Shown here: positions 44,711 to 56,900 of the stretch, one piece after another | How positions within the stretch are numbered: the first letter of the stretch is position 1 | How the letters are laid out: each line of letters begins with the position of its first letter | Notes under the pieces: model-generated | What the model saw: only the letters and a program-made list of their open reading frames with translations | Told to the model about the DNA's origin: nothing | The model's database searches: none | DNA from: Podocnemis expansa | Taxonomy: Eukaryota > Chordata > Testudines > Podocnemididae | Reading direction: 5' to 3' | Length of the DNA: 64,000 nucleotides | Assembly: GCA_007922195.1 (NCBI GenBank) | Contig: ML682005.1 | Location: forward strand, 36,744,259-36,808,258 | Position numbers and translations under genes: made by a program

Positions 44711-46510
44711 ACATGCTACAAGTTTTTATACTTTCTGAAACGCACTTGAACACTGTGAATTCAGAAGTTTTATTCAATCTGAATGTTTATGGTCATGTGC
44801 TATTTAGGGGAAACTATAAAAAGGGAATGTGGATGAAGGAGGGAAATGAAATCTATTGACAAAGTTAATATAGTGGGCCAGATTCTAAATTACTCTGGAT
44901 TTAGATCAGGGTAAATATGAGCAGAATCTGGCCTAGTAGATATAAAGCATGTGCAGGATTTTATATTATGCCATATTAGTTGGGTGTTTTTATCCTTCAT
45001 ATATGACACAGGCCTTACAAGCAGCCGGAAAACACTTATTTTTTAAAATTTGAACATGGGGGGGGGGGTTGTTCTAAAGAAGTTTTGCAACTACTTTTGC
45101 AAACTTCTTCTAGTTTTATGATCCCTGTTGCTACCAAAGCTTTTTGGAGGGCTTTGTAAATTTACAAACTCCCTGAGATTTGTCTGTTCATTTTTAATAC
45201 AAATGTAGGGAGAAATACATAGGTCAACTCATCTCCTGTCCATCATTGAATGAAAAAGAGCTACATATGGGTGGGGTAAATTTCTGACATACTGGACTTT
45301 GCCCTAGAATCTTTTTCTTTCTGCGATAGTGTAATGCTGCAAAAACTCTACTATATTAAAGACTACTATTGTGATAATACACATCAACAGTATGGGTTAT
45401 TTTAATGGACATATTGTTTTAAACTGAGATTTCACCATCTGTTCTGCCCCTAATTTTGAATGCAAAAAGAACATATTTCACAATTACATCTGTAAGTAAT
45501 GATATAAGTAATTTAAATGCATGTATATGTTTGTACAATCCAGCAGACATCTGTTTTTTCCCCCCCAATTCGTGCATTTCAGGCACAAATCAAAGGAAAA
45601 ATCCACTTACTCCTTATACAGCAATTTTTTCCTCTGTTTGGTGAAGTTGTTTCATAACAAAGATCTTTCCTATAAGATGATTTCACTGTACCCAAGGAGT
45701 TCAAGTCTAAGTCAGTAAACTAAATCTCAAAAGTCATTTTTACAATGCTTTCCTTGTCTTCATCCAAATCTCCCTTGGCTTGACTGGCAGTTTGGCAGAT
45801 GCAAAGCATTAGATCAATCAGTTTCAATTGATGTTCAGTAGGAGACAGGTCAGATTGTGTAGGCCAGTCAGTATGCGTTTTCAATACTTATTTCACTCCA
45901 TACTATTTAGGCAGACTTCTGTAAAGTCTGTAACAGTACCCTGTTTCAGGATGTACCCCTGGACCACTCAGCAGGAAAAGTGGATACAAGAACAGGTGAA
46001 GTTATTCAGGCAGAATGAAGGCACATATGTCTGTGCATGAAATAGCTGAAACATTTTGCAAATCACCAGCTCTTCTGCTAAAAGGCAACACACAGGGGCA
46101 TCAATTTGGCTTATACTGGGCAGAAAGATGGAGAGACTAAGTGTTCATCCTCAGAAGGCACTTTAGTAGTGGTGTCATTCACTTTTGTGGAATCATGGAC
46201 ATGTTATGAATTAATCAGTTAAAATACAGTGTATTCAACATGATTAGTGTTCTCATAACCCAGTGTTACGCTACAAAAAGATATATTGGATGAGAGATCT
46301 GGACATAAATAAAAATTCTTTTTAAAATCAGTTTTCAGGGAAGACCAGATTTCACACACTTTTATAAGGGGTCACAAAACCAACAATACTTAGTGGAACC
46401 AGAATTCTTAATATGTATTTATTTATTTAGTAAATACCATGTGCCTGTCATATATCCTTAGGGACACTTGGGATGTCCCTACCGCTTCCAGTAATAAAAT
46501 GCCAGTGATA
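44711..46510. other. No recognised feature; G11 run near 45058
   Basis: About 1.8 kb of AT-rich sequence with no recognised repeat or coding motif. Confidence 0.4.
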
Positions 46511-46646
46511 CTAAAAACAAACAAGGAATACTGTGGCACTTTCAAAGACTAACACATTTATTTAATGCATAAACTTTTATGTGCATAACACAATTTGGGT
46601 TAGGCCCAGGAAAGCTTGTGTGTTAAATAAGTTTGTTAGTTTTTAA
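46511..46646. mobile_element. Penelope-like tail, partial fold-back
   Basis: The left part is the minus-strand tail ('aaacaaacaaggaatactgt', 'caaagactaacacatttatt'). The right part is the plus-strand tail ('taaataagtttgttagtttt'), ending directly at the MITE at 46647. TSDs are not clear because the right side is covered by the MITE. Confidence 0.65.
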
Positions 46647-46713
46647 GGCTACGTCTGCACCTAAAATCTTACTTAGTTTGGACTTGATTAGTCTGAACTA
46701 AGTAGTTTGAAAG

Positions 46714-47904
46714 CAGTGGCGGCTTTTGGGGTAGGTGAAGCAGGCGGTCACCTAGGGCCCCAAGCAATAAGGGGCCCCTTCCTCAATTTGGTGGACAGAA
46801 ATGAAAATTATAGAAAAAGATAGAAATTGTTCCTAACTAGCAGAGCTAGTAGGGCTGGAAGCATAAGCACTTTTCACTCTTGGCTCATCAAGGCAAGCTA
46901 TCATTAGGACCTGTGCTTCGTCTGAATTGCAGATTTCACCATTCTCTGCCCATCACCTTCACATTGACATGCTCAAAAAGCAGGACCAAGCAATGGATAG
47001 CACAATAGCAGAACTTTTCCAGTGGCCTCAGCTTTTAATTCCTCGATGTGGCCATTTTTTCTGCCATTTTTTAATTTTGTGAAATATTACTTTTTCCTTT
47101 TCTTTTTTTACCTGTTCTTTTGCCTTTTCCTTTGATTTCTGTGACAATTTTTACCTTGGCTTTAGTTAGCTCAGGTTACTAGGTAGGTCCATATAGGCTG
47201 CTACATATAAATACAGTGCTGCCCTTAGGCAATAATTACACCGCTATGTGATGTCTGCTGTATGTCTCTTTCTTTTGATAAGTAATTTTTTAGCTTCTTC
47301 TGTACTTACTATTTAATATTTTTGAGGGGGCCAGAGTCTTATAAACTTGAATACTTCAGAGAATTTCATTGAAATTTGGTGTTTTTCATTTATAGCTACA
47401 CACTAGAAACCTTATTTTACTTATTTTTATTTATTATAATTATCTGTATTAAATATCTAGTGCACATAACCCCAAGCCTATATGAAAAATTTGTAAGATT
47501 TGACTGCAAAAAGTTTAAATGTGATATTTGTTATTTTTGATCCACCATTAATGTTACCGCTTTTATTAATTATTACTCATACTTTTAAAAAAAATTTTAA
47601 ATGTTCATTTTAACATTTTAGTTCAGCATTAGCTGATTTATGTTAAGTGAAAGATGATCAACTTACAAGTTTCATGATGGGAAGATATTTAAAAATATCA
47701 TACCCAAGAATAATTTATGAGGTCCAAAGCAATAGTCATGTTAGTTCAGTTCAGCAAAACAAACAAGGAATCCTGGGGGTTGGTTAGGGGTGCAGGGGGG
47801 ACTGGAGCTGGGGGAGGGTAGCAGTGAGGGCCGACAGTGGGCCCTTTAGCGGGCCCCACAATGGGCCGTCGCCTAGGGCCCCCAATTTCCTAAGGCCGCC
47901 TCTG
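46714..47904. mobile_element. 1.2-kb nonautonomous hAT with perfect 8-bp TSD
   Basis: Starts CAGTGGCGGCTTTTGG and ends CTAAGGCCGCCTCTG, inverted hAT termini, flanked by perfect TTTGAAAG (46706-46713, 47905-47912). Both sub-terminal regions carry 'cctagggcccc' text. The interior is AT-rich and has no transposase ORF; a PLE-tail scrap lies at 47728-47776. It lies inside the MITE 46647-48253, so it is younger. Confidence 0.93.
47728..47776 (-). mobile_element. Penelope-like tail scrap inside hAT
   Basis: 'caatagtcatgttagttcag' and 'aaaacaaacaaggaatcctg' give the terminal block and start of the tail on the minus strand, then it stops. No TSD was looked up in such a short piece. Confidence 0.6.
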
Positions 47905-48253
47905 TTTGAAAGTTAGTTTGAACTAAGCTTGTCTTTTTAGTTTGAACTAACTTGTAGTTCAAACTAGTTGTGTTTTTTTAGTTCAAACTAACTTTTTAGT
48001 TTGAAAAAAAAGTGTGGCTAGTTCGAACTAAAAATTAATTTGAACTAACTGCTAGTTCAAACTTTAGTTGAAATTAGCATGTCTCCATCACTTAAAACTT
48101 AAGGGAGATTTTATAGATTCAAACTAGGCTTTCTTTAGTTTGAACTAAGGGAACTCCTTAGTTCAAACTAATGAAAGCTAGTGTGGATATGCACTAATTT
48201 AGTTCGAAGTAAGGCACCTTAATTTGAACTAAATTGTAAGTGTAGACATACCC

Positions 48254-48792
48254 ATTGGGTTTTAAGATGCTGGAATCACTGAAGCACATAAAATCATTAA
48301 ACCTGAAAAAGAAAACCTATCAGAAAGGATATAAGGTCTAAACTGCCTGCTGCTGTTCATAACAATCTATTGTGCTTCCTGAAGAATACTCATGTTCAAC
48401 AGCTGTATAGCACTCCTTTCTAACCCTGTGAAGACAGTGTTTCAAGCAGGTCACGAATTAGTCTTCAGTGAGGACAGCAGCTGTACTCCTCGTTGAAGAC
48501 CCTTCTGGCTTACTTCCTATACCTTTTTGAAAGGATGCATCTGAGGGGGCTTTAAAAGAGAATCTTTTCAAACACGGAAGGTGGTAAAATAATGGCATCA
48601 ATGACAAAAAAGAGTAGAAAGAACAGGCTACTGAAAATAAAAGCAAAGAGTAAAAGCAGAAGAAGTTAAAGAGAAGAATGGAAAAGGAAAATACAGTAAA
48701 AATTGGCAAGTAAACAGGGTGCAGTACAGAATAATGCCCTACCATGTGAACTTTACTGCCAGACTGGAACTCACAATTGCTGAAAATGGGTA
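48254..48792. other. No recognised feature
   Basis: AT-rich sequence between the MITE and the large CR1. A 95-codon minus ORF at 48458-48745 is low-complexity (Phe/Ser/Leu-rich) and is not supported. Confidence 0.4.
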
Positions 48793-48913
48793 TAGAATCA
48801 TAGAATCATAGCGTTGAAAAGGACCTCAAGAGGTCATCTAGTCCAACCCCCTGCCAAAAAAGCAGGACCACTCCCACTAAATTATCCCAGCCAGAGTTTT
48901 GTCCAGCTGGGCC

Positions 48914-51630
48914 TTAAACACCTCCAAAGACAGATTCCCCCACCTCCCTAGGTAGCCCATTCCAATGCTTTACCACTCGCCTAGTAAAGTTTTTCCTAAT
49001 ATCCAGCCTCAACCTCCCCAGATGCAACTGGAAACCATTGCTCCTTGTTCTGACCTTTGTTACTACTGAGAACAGCCAAGCTCCGTCCTCCTTGGACCAT
49101 CCTTTCTGGTAGTTGAAGGTTGCTATCAAATCTCCCCTCAGTCTTTTCTTCCGCAGTCTAAATAAGCCTAGTTCCTTCAGTCTTTCTTCATAAGTCTTGT
49201 GCTCCAGCCCCTTGATCATTTTTGTTGCCCTCCGCTGGACTCTCTCTAATTTGTCCATATCCTTTTTGTAGTGGGGAACCCAAAACTGGACACAGTATTC
49301 CAGATGCAGCCTCACCAGTGCCAAAAAGAGGGGAATGATCACATCCCTTGATCTGCTGACAGCAGTTCTTCTGATGCAGCCCAGTATGCCATTGGCCTTT
49401 TTGGCAGCAAGAGCACACTGCTGACTCATATCCAGCTTCTCATCCACCACGACCCCCAGGTCCTTTTCTACAGTGCTGCTACTTAGCTGAATGTTCCCCA
49501 GCCTCTAGCAGCGCATGGGGTTTTTCTATCCCAACTGCAGGACTTTGCACTTGTCCTTGTTGAACCTCATGAGATTTCTTTTGACCCACTGCTCCAATTT
49601 GTCAAGGTCTCCCTGAATCTTGTCCCTGCCCTCCAGTGTGTCTGCTGTTTCCCCCAGCTTGGTGTCATCTGCAAACTTACTGAATGTGCAATCAATCTCA
49701 TCATCCAGATGATTAATGAAAATATTGAACAGAACCGGCCCCAGGACCAACCCCTGTGGCACACCACTCATTACTGGTTGCCAACTAGACATGGAGCCAT
49801 TGATTCCTATACGCTGAAAGCATTTGATCTAGCCAGTTCTCTATCCACCTAACAGTCCACACATCCAACCCATACTTTCTTAACTTGCTGATGGGAATGC
49901 TGTGGGAAACCATATCAAAAGCCTTGCTAAAGTTGAAGTATATCACATCAACGGCTCTTCCCGCATCCACAAATCCAGTCATCTCATCATAGAAGGCGAT
50001 GAGGTTGGTCAGGTACGATTTACCCTTGGTGAATCCATGCTGACTGTTCCTGACCACTCTATTTTCCTCCAAGTGTTTCTGGATGGATTCTTCGAGAACC
50101 TGCTTCATGATTTTTCCAGGGATTGAGGTGAGGCTGACAGGTCTGTAATTCCCTAGATCTTCCTTTTTGCCTTGCTTGAAGATAGGCACTACATTTGCTT
50201 TTTTCCAGTTCTCCACACCTCCCCCATTCGCCACGAGTTTTCAAAGATAATGGCCAGTAGGACTGCTATGACATTAGCCAACTCCCTCAGCACCCTTGGA
50301 TGCAGGTCATCCGGCCTCATGGACTTCTGCACATCCAGCTTCTTTAAGTAGTCCCAAACCTGATCTTCCATCACCAAGGGCCTCTTTTCTTCTCTCCAAT
50401 CTGCCATACCCAGTGTAGTGGGCTGGGAGCTGGCCCTCTTTCTGAAAAATGAAGTAAAAAAAGCTTTGAGCACTTCAGGCTTTTCCTCATCGTCCATCAT
50501 GAGGATACCTGCCCCATTCAGTAAGGGACCTATGCCATCCTTGATCCTCTTCTTGTTATTAATATACTTGTAGAACCCCTTCTTGTTCTTCCTCACATCT
50601 ATTGCTAGCCGCAACTCCAATTGTCCTTTGGCCTTTCTGATTTTATCCCTGCAGTCCCGAGCAATATCTTTATATGCCTCCTTGGTCATCTGTCCAAGCT
50701 TCCACTTCCTATAAGCTTCCTTTTTATGCTTTAGCTCAGTGCAGAGTTCTCTGTTAAGCCACAGTGGGCACCTTCCACATTTGCTGTTCTTTCTGCTCAT
50801 CAGAATTATATCATCCTGTGCCCTTACCAGGGTTTCTTTAAAATACAGCCAACTCTCTTTGACATCTTTCCCCTTTAGATCAGTATCCCAAAGGATCCTG
50901 CCCATCAGCTCCCTAAGGGAGCCAAAATTTGCTTTTCTGAAGCCCAGGGTCTGCATTTTGCTTCTCTCTTTTTTTCTGTTAATCAGCATCTTGAACTCTA
51001 TCATCTCATGGTCACTGCTGCCCAGGTTGCCATTCACATCTACGTCCCCAATCAATTCTTCTCTGTTTGTGAGCAGCAGGTCGAGAGGTGCAAGGTCCCT
51101 AGTTGGTTCCTCCAGCATTTGTACCAGGAAGTTGTCTTCAACAATCTGCAAAAACTTCCTGGTTTTACTTGTGCACCGCTGTATTGCCCTCCCAGTAGAT
51201 GTCAGGGTAATTGAAAATCCCCTGTGAGAACCAGGGCCTGTGATCTAGAAACTTCTGCTAGTTGTCCATAAAATGCCTCATCGACCTCCTCTTTCTGGTC
51301 TGGTGGTGTGTAACAGACACCCACCATGACATCCCCCTTTTTGCCCTCTCCTCTAAACTTATCCCACAGACTTTCAACTGGCTTGTTTCCACTTCCATAA
51401 TGGAGCTCTGAGCAGTTATAGAGCTCTTTTACATATAGCACTACTCCTCTCCCTCTTCTTCTTGAACAATTTATAACCATTCATGGCAGAGCTCCAGTCA
51501 TGCAAGCTGTCCCACCATGTCTCTATTATTCCGATTATATCATAGTTCCTTGTCTGTGCCAGTACTACCAGTTCTTCCTGCTTGTTTCCCAGGCTCCTTG
51601 CATTTGTGTACAGGCACCTAAGATACTGGG
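48914..51630 (-). pseudogene. CR1 ORF2: AP endonuclease plus reverse transcriptase, broken
   Basis: The ORF2 polyprotein of the CR1 at 48793-53395 makes target-primed copies of the element RNA. It is read in pieces. The endonuclease begins near 51625 (CLYTNARSLGNKQEELVVL, then IGIIETWWD) and continues at 51202-51480 (GVCYTPPDQKEEVDEAFYGQ, LVLTGDF). The piece 50189-51151 (320 codons) has LDLLLTNREELIGDV, SDHEMIEFKM and the RT start PDDLHPRVLREL. Then 49785-50234 has NYRPVSLTSIPGKIMKQVLE, SQHGFTKGKS and FSKAFDMVSH. Then 49526-49792 has [19 protein letters not shown] and the catalytic FADDTKL, with codons at 49664-49675. Finally 48914-49450 (178 codons) gives the thumb and C-terminus ([35 protein letters not shown]). 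At least three frameshifts and two stops near 49500 separate the pieces. Confidence 0.9.
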
Positions 51631-52057
51631 CTGATTGTCCTCCTTTTCCATTTCGATTTTCAATTCTATTGCATCTACCTCCTTGCAGTTTCTCCCGGCA
51701 TCATCCTCCTGGACCTGCCTCAGGTATTAAAGATTCATTAGGACATGTAACAGAATTATTTGATCCCCACCCCCATGTTCCAACTACCTTCTCTTTTATC
51801 CCTGGTGTTATAGTCCCAGCACCACCCAAGCTCCATTCCTTCCCCCAGGTCTCCCACATAGTGACTTAGCTGTGGGCTTTGGTCTCCTTCTCCCCTTAAA
51901 ACTAGTTTAAAGCCCTCCTCACTAGGTCAGTCAGTCAATGTCTGAATATGCTTTTCCCCTTCCTCGACAGATGGAGTCCATCTCTGCCTAGCAGTCCCTC
52001 TTCCTGGAACAACACCCCATGGTCGAGGAAGCCAAAGCCCCGTTGAAGACACCATCT

Positions 52058-52884
52058 TCACAGCCAGGCATTCACTTCCAGGATGCATCTGTTTCTACTT
52101 AGGCCCCTACCCTTGACCGGAAGGACCGAGGAGAACACCACCTGTGCTCCAAACTCCTTCATCCATGCTCCCAGAACCCTGTAGTCACCTTTGATCTGCT
52201 GAGGATCACCTCTCGCAGAATCATTGGTTCCCACATGTATAAGTAACATGGGGTAGTAGTCAGAGGGGTGAATGATTCTTGATAATCCCTCCATAACATC
52301 TCAGATGTGGACACCTGGCAAGCAGCATACCTCCCAGAGGCCTTGTCAGGGTGACAGATGGGTGCCTCTGTCGCCCTCAGAAGTGAGTCCCCAACCACCA
52401 CAACCTTACGTTTCCTCCTGGCTCTGGTGGCTGTGATCCTCCCAGCCTCAGGGGTGCAGGGCACCTCCTCTTCCACCTCATCCATTGTATCTAGTGCTGC
52501 GTAACGGTTTTTCACCACAATGGAGGGAGGGATGGGAGCAGGGGAGGAGCACTGTCTGCTGCGAGAGGTAACCAGCTGCCAGTGTCCTCCCTCTGCCATA
52601 GGCATCCCATCCTTCTTCACTGGTGTGGCAGTAGTCTTTGGCACCTGGATAGTATCCTCTTCCTTGCATGTCTCCTTGTGGATGCTGTTGAGGAACTTCT
52701 CCAGATCATGGATACTCCTGAGCCTAGACACCTCCTCCTGAAAGTCTCCCACCTGCCTCCTGAGAGATTCTATGAGAAGACACCTGTCACACTGAATGAT
52801 CTCCCCAGCCTAATTGTCTCTAACAGGGAAATGCAGGCCACAGTCCCTGCAAGTCCACACCAAGATCTGGGTAGACATATCCAT
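52058..52884 (-). pseudogene. CR1 ORF1 with zinc-finger-like and SGNH esterase domains, broken
   Basis: The ORF1 protein of the CR1, an RNA-binding or chaperone-like partner of ORF2. A Met at 52884 opens MDMSTQILVWTCRDCGLHF; CRDC and, after an in-frame stop, QCDRC form a CxxC pair like a small zinc finger. A coiled-coil-like LIESLRRQVGDFQEEVSRLR follows. The 197-codon ORF 52159-52752 then shows RRKRKVVVVGDSLLRATEAP, the GDS nucleophile block of an SGNH hydrolase. A frameshift near 52250 leads to 52058-52294, with YYPMLLIHVGTNDSARGD, the GTND block of the same fold. Esterase domains of this type are known in CR1-clade ORF1 proteins. The copy is not functional. Confidence 0.82.
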
Positions 52885-53399
52885 GGACAGAATTTCTGTC
52901 TGGATACAGGCACAGGTTTAAGAGACAGAAGGGATGTTGGTGCAAGCAGTGTGGCTCCTCTTCACCAATGTGGTTTCACCAACTCCTCCCCAATCTCCCT
53001 CTCAAACTCCCCTGTTTGGAGTCCCCTGGTTGCTCAGCTACTGGCTTTTAAGGCCTTCTCTGCCTAGGTCAGCCCTTGCCCCTCATTAAAAACACAGGGA
53101 AAGGGTGATCACAAGGCTGATTGAGGCTAATCAAAGGTGAGCAGGGAACAATGGTACAAACAGCCCCCAGGCACAAAAGCAATCACAATCCTGAGTCACA
53201 CAGTAACTGACAACAGAAATCACCTGTAGGAAAGACACAAACACACAGTTAGCAATTCCCTTAGCCCAGGGTGTGCTCTCTCCTTTGCTTCTTCAGCAAG
53301 AGGATATCCTTGGCCTCCTTCTCTTTCTCAGGACTTCACCTACTCCTTCCCTCTCAAACTTCACTGTTTGAAGTCTACTACTATAGCATAAGTCCAACA

Positions 53400-53995
53400 A
53401 GTAAAACAACAGAATGCCACTGGTCATCGCCTACAGCCACCAAGTCAAACCTCTCCAGAAGATCAACAAGAATCTACAGCCTATCCTTCAAGGTGATCCC
53501 TCACTCTCTCAAACCTTGGGAGGCAGGGCACTCCTCACCTACAGACAGCCCCCCAGCCATTACCAAATACACACCAGCAACTATACAGCATAAAACAAGA
53601 ATAATAAACCACACACTTATCCCTGTGGCAGGTCCCATTGGCGACACCACCATGGGACCTAACCAGGTCAGCCACCCTGTTAAGGGCTCATTCACCTGCT
53701 CATCTGCTAATGTGATATATACCATTATGTGCCAGACTGGACTGCCTCTGTGCAAAAGAATAAATGGACACAAATCAAACTTCAAGAATGGTAACAGTGA
53801 AAAACAAGAAGGGAACATTTCAATCACTATAGTCACACCTAACATGCTATTTTTTTTCCATTTCATTCATCTGACGAAGTGGGATTATGCACACAAAAGC
53901 TCATGCAAGAAATAAACTTGCTAGCCTTTAAACGTTCCACAGGACTCCCCGTATATTTTGCTGAACTAGACTAACATGGCTAACTCTCTAGAATT
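53400..53995 (+). pseudogene. Penelope-like element 3' end, GIY-YIG core deleted
   Basis: Plus-strand PLE end. A long frame (53271-53915, which begins by chance in the CR1 5' UTR) includes SLKPWEAGHSSPTDSPPAIT and GPNQVSHPVKGSFTCSSANV then IYTIMCQTGLPLCKRINGHK. Compared with the copy at 40274, the segment between IMCQ and the RKRINGHK helix is missing, so the GIY-YIG catalytic core is deleted. The tail follows: 'catctgacgaagtgggatta', 'aaaagctcatgcaagaaata', 'acgttccacaggactccccg', 'ctgaactagactaacatggc', ending near 53995. The left edge abuts the CR1 5' end at about 53395. Confidence 0.78.
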
Positions 53996-56900
53996 TCCAT
54001 GAAGCCCCATGGCAGTTCCAGCAGATACCATTCAGTGATAAAACTAAATTCAGCAAACTGAAACATTCCTTTAAATTGTAAATGTCAAAATGAAACCTAC
54101 TGGCATTTCCAAATCAATGTTTTAAAATCTTCCTGTTCTGTGATAAATTTAGATCAACTTTTCATCCTGATTCAGGAGGAAGACGAATGTCAGAATGTCC
54201 CAGAAGCTGCAAATTCAGATTTTAGGCCAGTTCTAGTGTGCAGTCAGAAAGCCAAAACATGAAAATAGCAAATATCCAATAAATAGTTAATAACCATCAA
54301 GAGAGCCATTCTGCCACACAGATATATATTCAGAACACACACACATCTGGCAACTTCAGTGCATGTGAAAGAAACAGACAAATGTTCATTCTAAATAGTA
54401 CATATTTTCTTTTTGTCATATTGATACTCATACCTATTATCTGTAACAAAGATTTAAAAGGCAAACCCTTTCTATACATATATTGCCTACCCGCCTTACA
54501 ACTCTGATAACCTCCCTCTCCACGGCAAGTACACTAAGTGTTTCAGAGCTGTAATACAGTTTAGTGCTGAATTATTCTATCCACACCATACATCCCATGT
54601 GTTGCAACAAGAAATGAGCAAGTAGGGCCTTATCCAATTTCCATTGGAGACTGAGTTTTTCCCATCTCCAAGGCAATGTCTTTTTTGTTTCAAAAAGGAT
54701 GTTCAGTCTTTTGTTGAGATTCTTAAGGCAACTGGGAAAGCCCATTGTCATCACATAAAATAGACTCGTGTCTCCCATGGCTGGGGAAAGACTGAGTAAT
54801 TCATAGGACCACTGATAGATATAATCTATCCTTTTTAATATGAGGAAATCTGCAACATTCCATGCCACATTCCAGCCAATGCTCAAAAAATGAAAATGAC
54901 CACAACTTCCTTATTACATTCACGTCCTTGCCTTTGAAGCATATTTATGGCATAATCTCTTTTTGCCTGAGGGTTGGGGTGACAAGAATGAAAAGAGACT
55001 GATCCTGAATGAAGCTGCTGTTGAAGAATTGCTAGAAGATCTGGAACAGGGATTTAAAATGACCATTTTTATTATGTTTTCATTATGATGATTGCTTGCA
55101 AAAAGGTCTCACTTGCAGGACTGTCAAACTCATAAGTGATATGCTCTTCTACTTGAGTGGGCAAATTTTTATTCAGTGGCACATTTGATCTTTACGAACC
55201 CAAAAGAATGACTGTTGTGCACTTTTTTGAGATTAACAAATTCTCTCTATCTGGCTAATTAAAAACTCTGACAATATCATGGTTTACTTTAATTTACTAG
55301 AATTATCAGTTATTACTTCAGTCCATTCACTTGCTTGTTTCCTACTATATCCTTCAACTTTGGACATGTGGCTTTCCTGGAAATCTTACCATTAAAATGT
55401 ATGTCTGTAATTAAATGTGTAATGTCTGTCTTGGTTTGGAAGTCTCAGTTCCTGACAGAAGCCTAACCAATTCATCTGCTTTTAGCCATGCTGTCACATG
55501 AGAATAACTAACTATAAACCATAAATTTGATAGCTTTCATCACTTTTTTATATTCATAGTATTATATACATTTTTAAACAGGAAGGAAAAATGCACAAGT
55601 ACAGAGTATGAGAATCTTTTCACCCTTTATGTGGACTTGAGCTTCAATGTTGTTTAGTCTAGGCTGATATAACCAGGCGTATTTCCAAATTTTTTGGTGG
55701 CCACTGACATTCCAGTTTGAAAGTTGTTAATTCCGAGCAGAACAGGCATAATGAAATAAAAGGTGATTGTGACAAAAATCTGAGGTCTTAAACACCAGTG
55801 CCATTTGGGATAGAAGTTTAGAAACCATATCCAGATTATTAATCAAATTATGTGCTTGTCCACTCTATGTCATAGGCCAAACAAACATTCCTGATCCAAA
55901 TTTCTGTGGTTTTGTGAGTTTAAATCAATATCTGAATGCTGAGTTGTGTTCCTCCATCAGTGGACTTTTCATCAGATGGCTTAATAAGAAGCTTCAGTGC
56001 CTTTTAATGTTCCTAAACATGTAACCTCTAAGTAGAGTGGTGCCTTGGAGGAGGAAGAGATTTTGTTTTTAAAAGACAGAACTAGAAATATAAAGAAAAA
56101 CCAGATATTTCTTGTAATATTAATTATTTGTAGAATGAAACATCTATATTAGATGTGCCAGCCGACTCTTCTCATCATCTGTTTCAAGACTTCAGTCAGA
56201 GAATGACTCACAGTTAGTGAAAGAAAAATTGTTCAGGCTACACAAGGAGAGCATAAATATTATGTTTCACTTGGTATCATAATTAACTGCATGCTTCAAA
56301 TATTTCTTTCATGTCTGCTTTCACAATAGGTAATATAATTTACCGTTAATAGGATTAAAATGTCTTTTAAAAAAAGTAAATACTTCAGTGGTTTAAGAAT
56401 GTTTTGTGTTTTGTTTTGAACTGATACATATTTTACTACAGGTGCAAAATAAATAGGAAGAAAGTAATGAGGAAAACTCAGATAATGTATATAGTCCAGA
56501 AGCTAATGTGATTTTTTTTTCCACACCTGCTTGACAAAAAGAGCAGTTTGCTTCATGAGGTATTGAAAAAATGCTACACTTTCAGATCATGTACAAGTTT
56601 GAAAGATTTCATGCAGAGAAAGAAAATCACAGTTTGAAGACAGGATGTTTATAGTGGGGAGTTGATACTAGCAGGTTAGAAACCTTCAAACACAAGCGTA
56701 CCTGTGTTTTGGACTGCTTTTTGAAACTGATAGTCAAAAATGAGAAATGCTCGTTAATGATTTTAAAGAAAGGCAGCTCAGTTTTATGTAGCCTACCTGG
56801 TGTTCAGAGTTCTGATATAAAAAGCGGGTGCAAAATATATGCATCCTGAGAAACTGAACTGGTAAACCATTCAGGTGAGTGAAAAAATTTAAAATCATTA

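Larger units (their letters stand above)
46647..48253. mobile_element. Palindrome-rich MITE split by a hAT
   Basis: The left end GGCTACGTCTGCACC and the right end GTGTAGACATACCC are diverged inverted termini of the TATGTCTACACT group. The two outer parts (46647-46713 and 47905-48253) contain TTAGTTTGAACTAA-type palindromes as in 39816-40233. The middle 1.19 kb is a hAT. Original MITE length is about 410 bp. The flanking 3-bp duplication is not preserved. Confidence 0.78.
48793..53395 (-). mobile_element. Near full-length CR1 LINE
   Basis: About 4.6 kb on the minus strand. The 3' end is at 48793 with two to three copies of the 'tagaatca' terminal repeat, followed (in plus coordinates) by 'aaggacctcaagaggtcatc' and 'agtccaaccccctgcc', the reptile CR1 3' UTR. 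Both ORFs are recognisable (listed separately). Upstream of ORF1, plus 52890-53395 is the putative 5' UTR. It contains two related blocks, 'ctcccctgtttggagtc' (about 53006) and 'cttcactgtttgaagtc' (about 53360), which may be repeated promoter units. Full-length CR1 copies are rare because most are 5'-truncated, like the copies at 4225 and 39490. Frameshifts and stops show that it is inactive. Confidence 0.88.

Noticed and set aside
48914..51480. Set of minus ORFs that could be read as a multi-exon host gene
   Set aside because: The motifs are those of CR1 ORF2 (endonuclease, FADD reverse transcriptase, C-terminus), in order, with frameshifts rather than introns.
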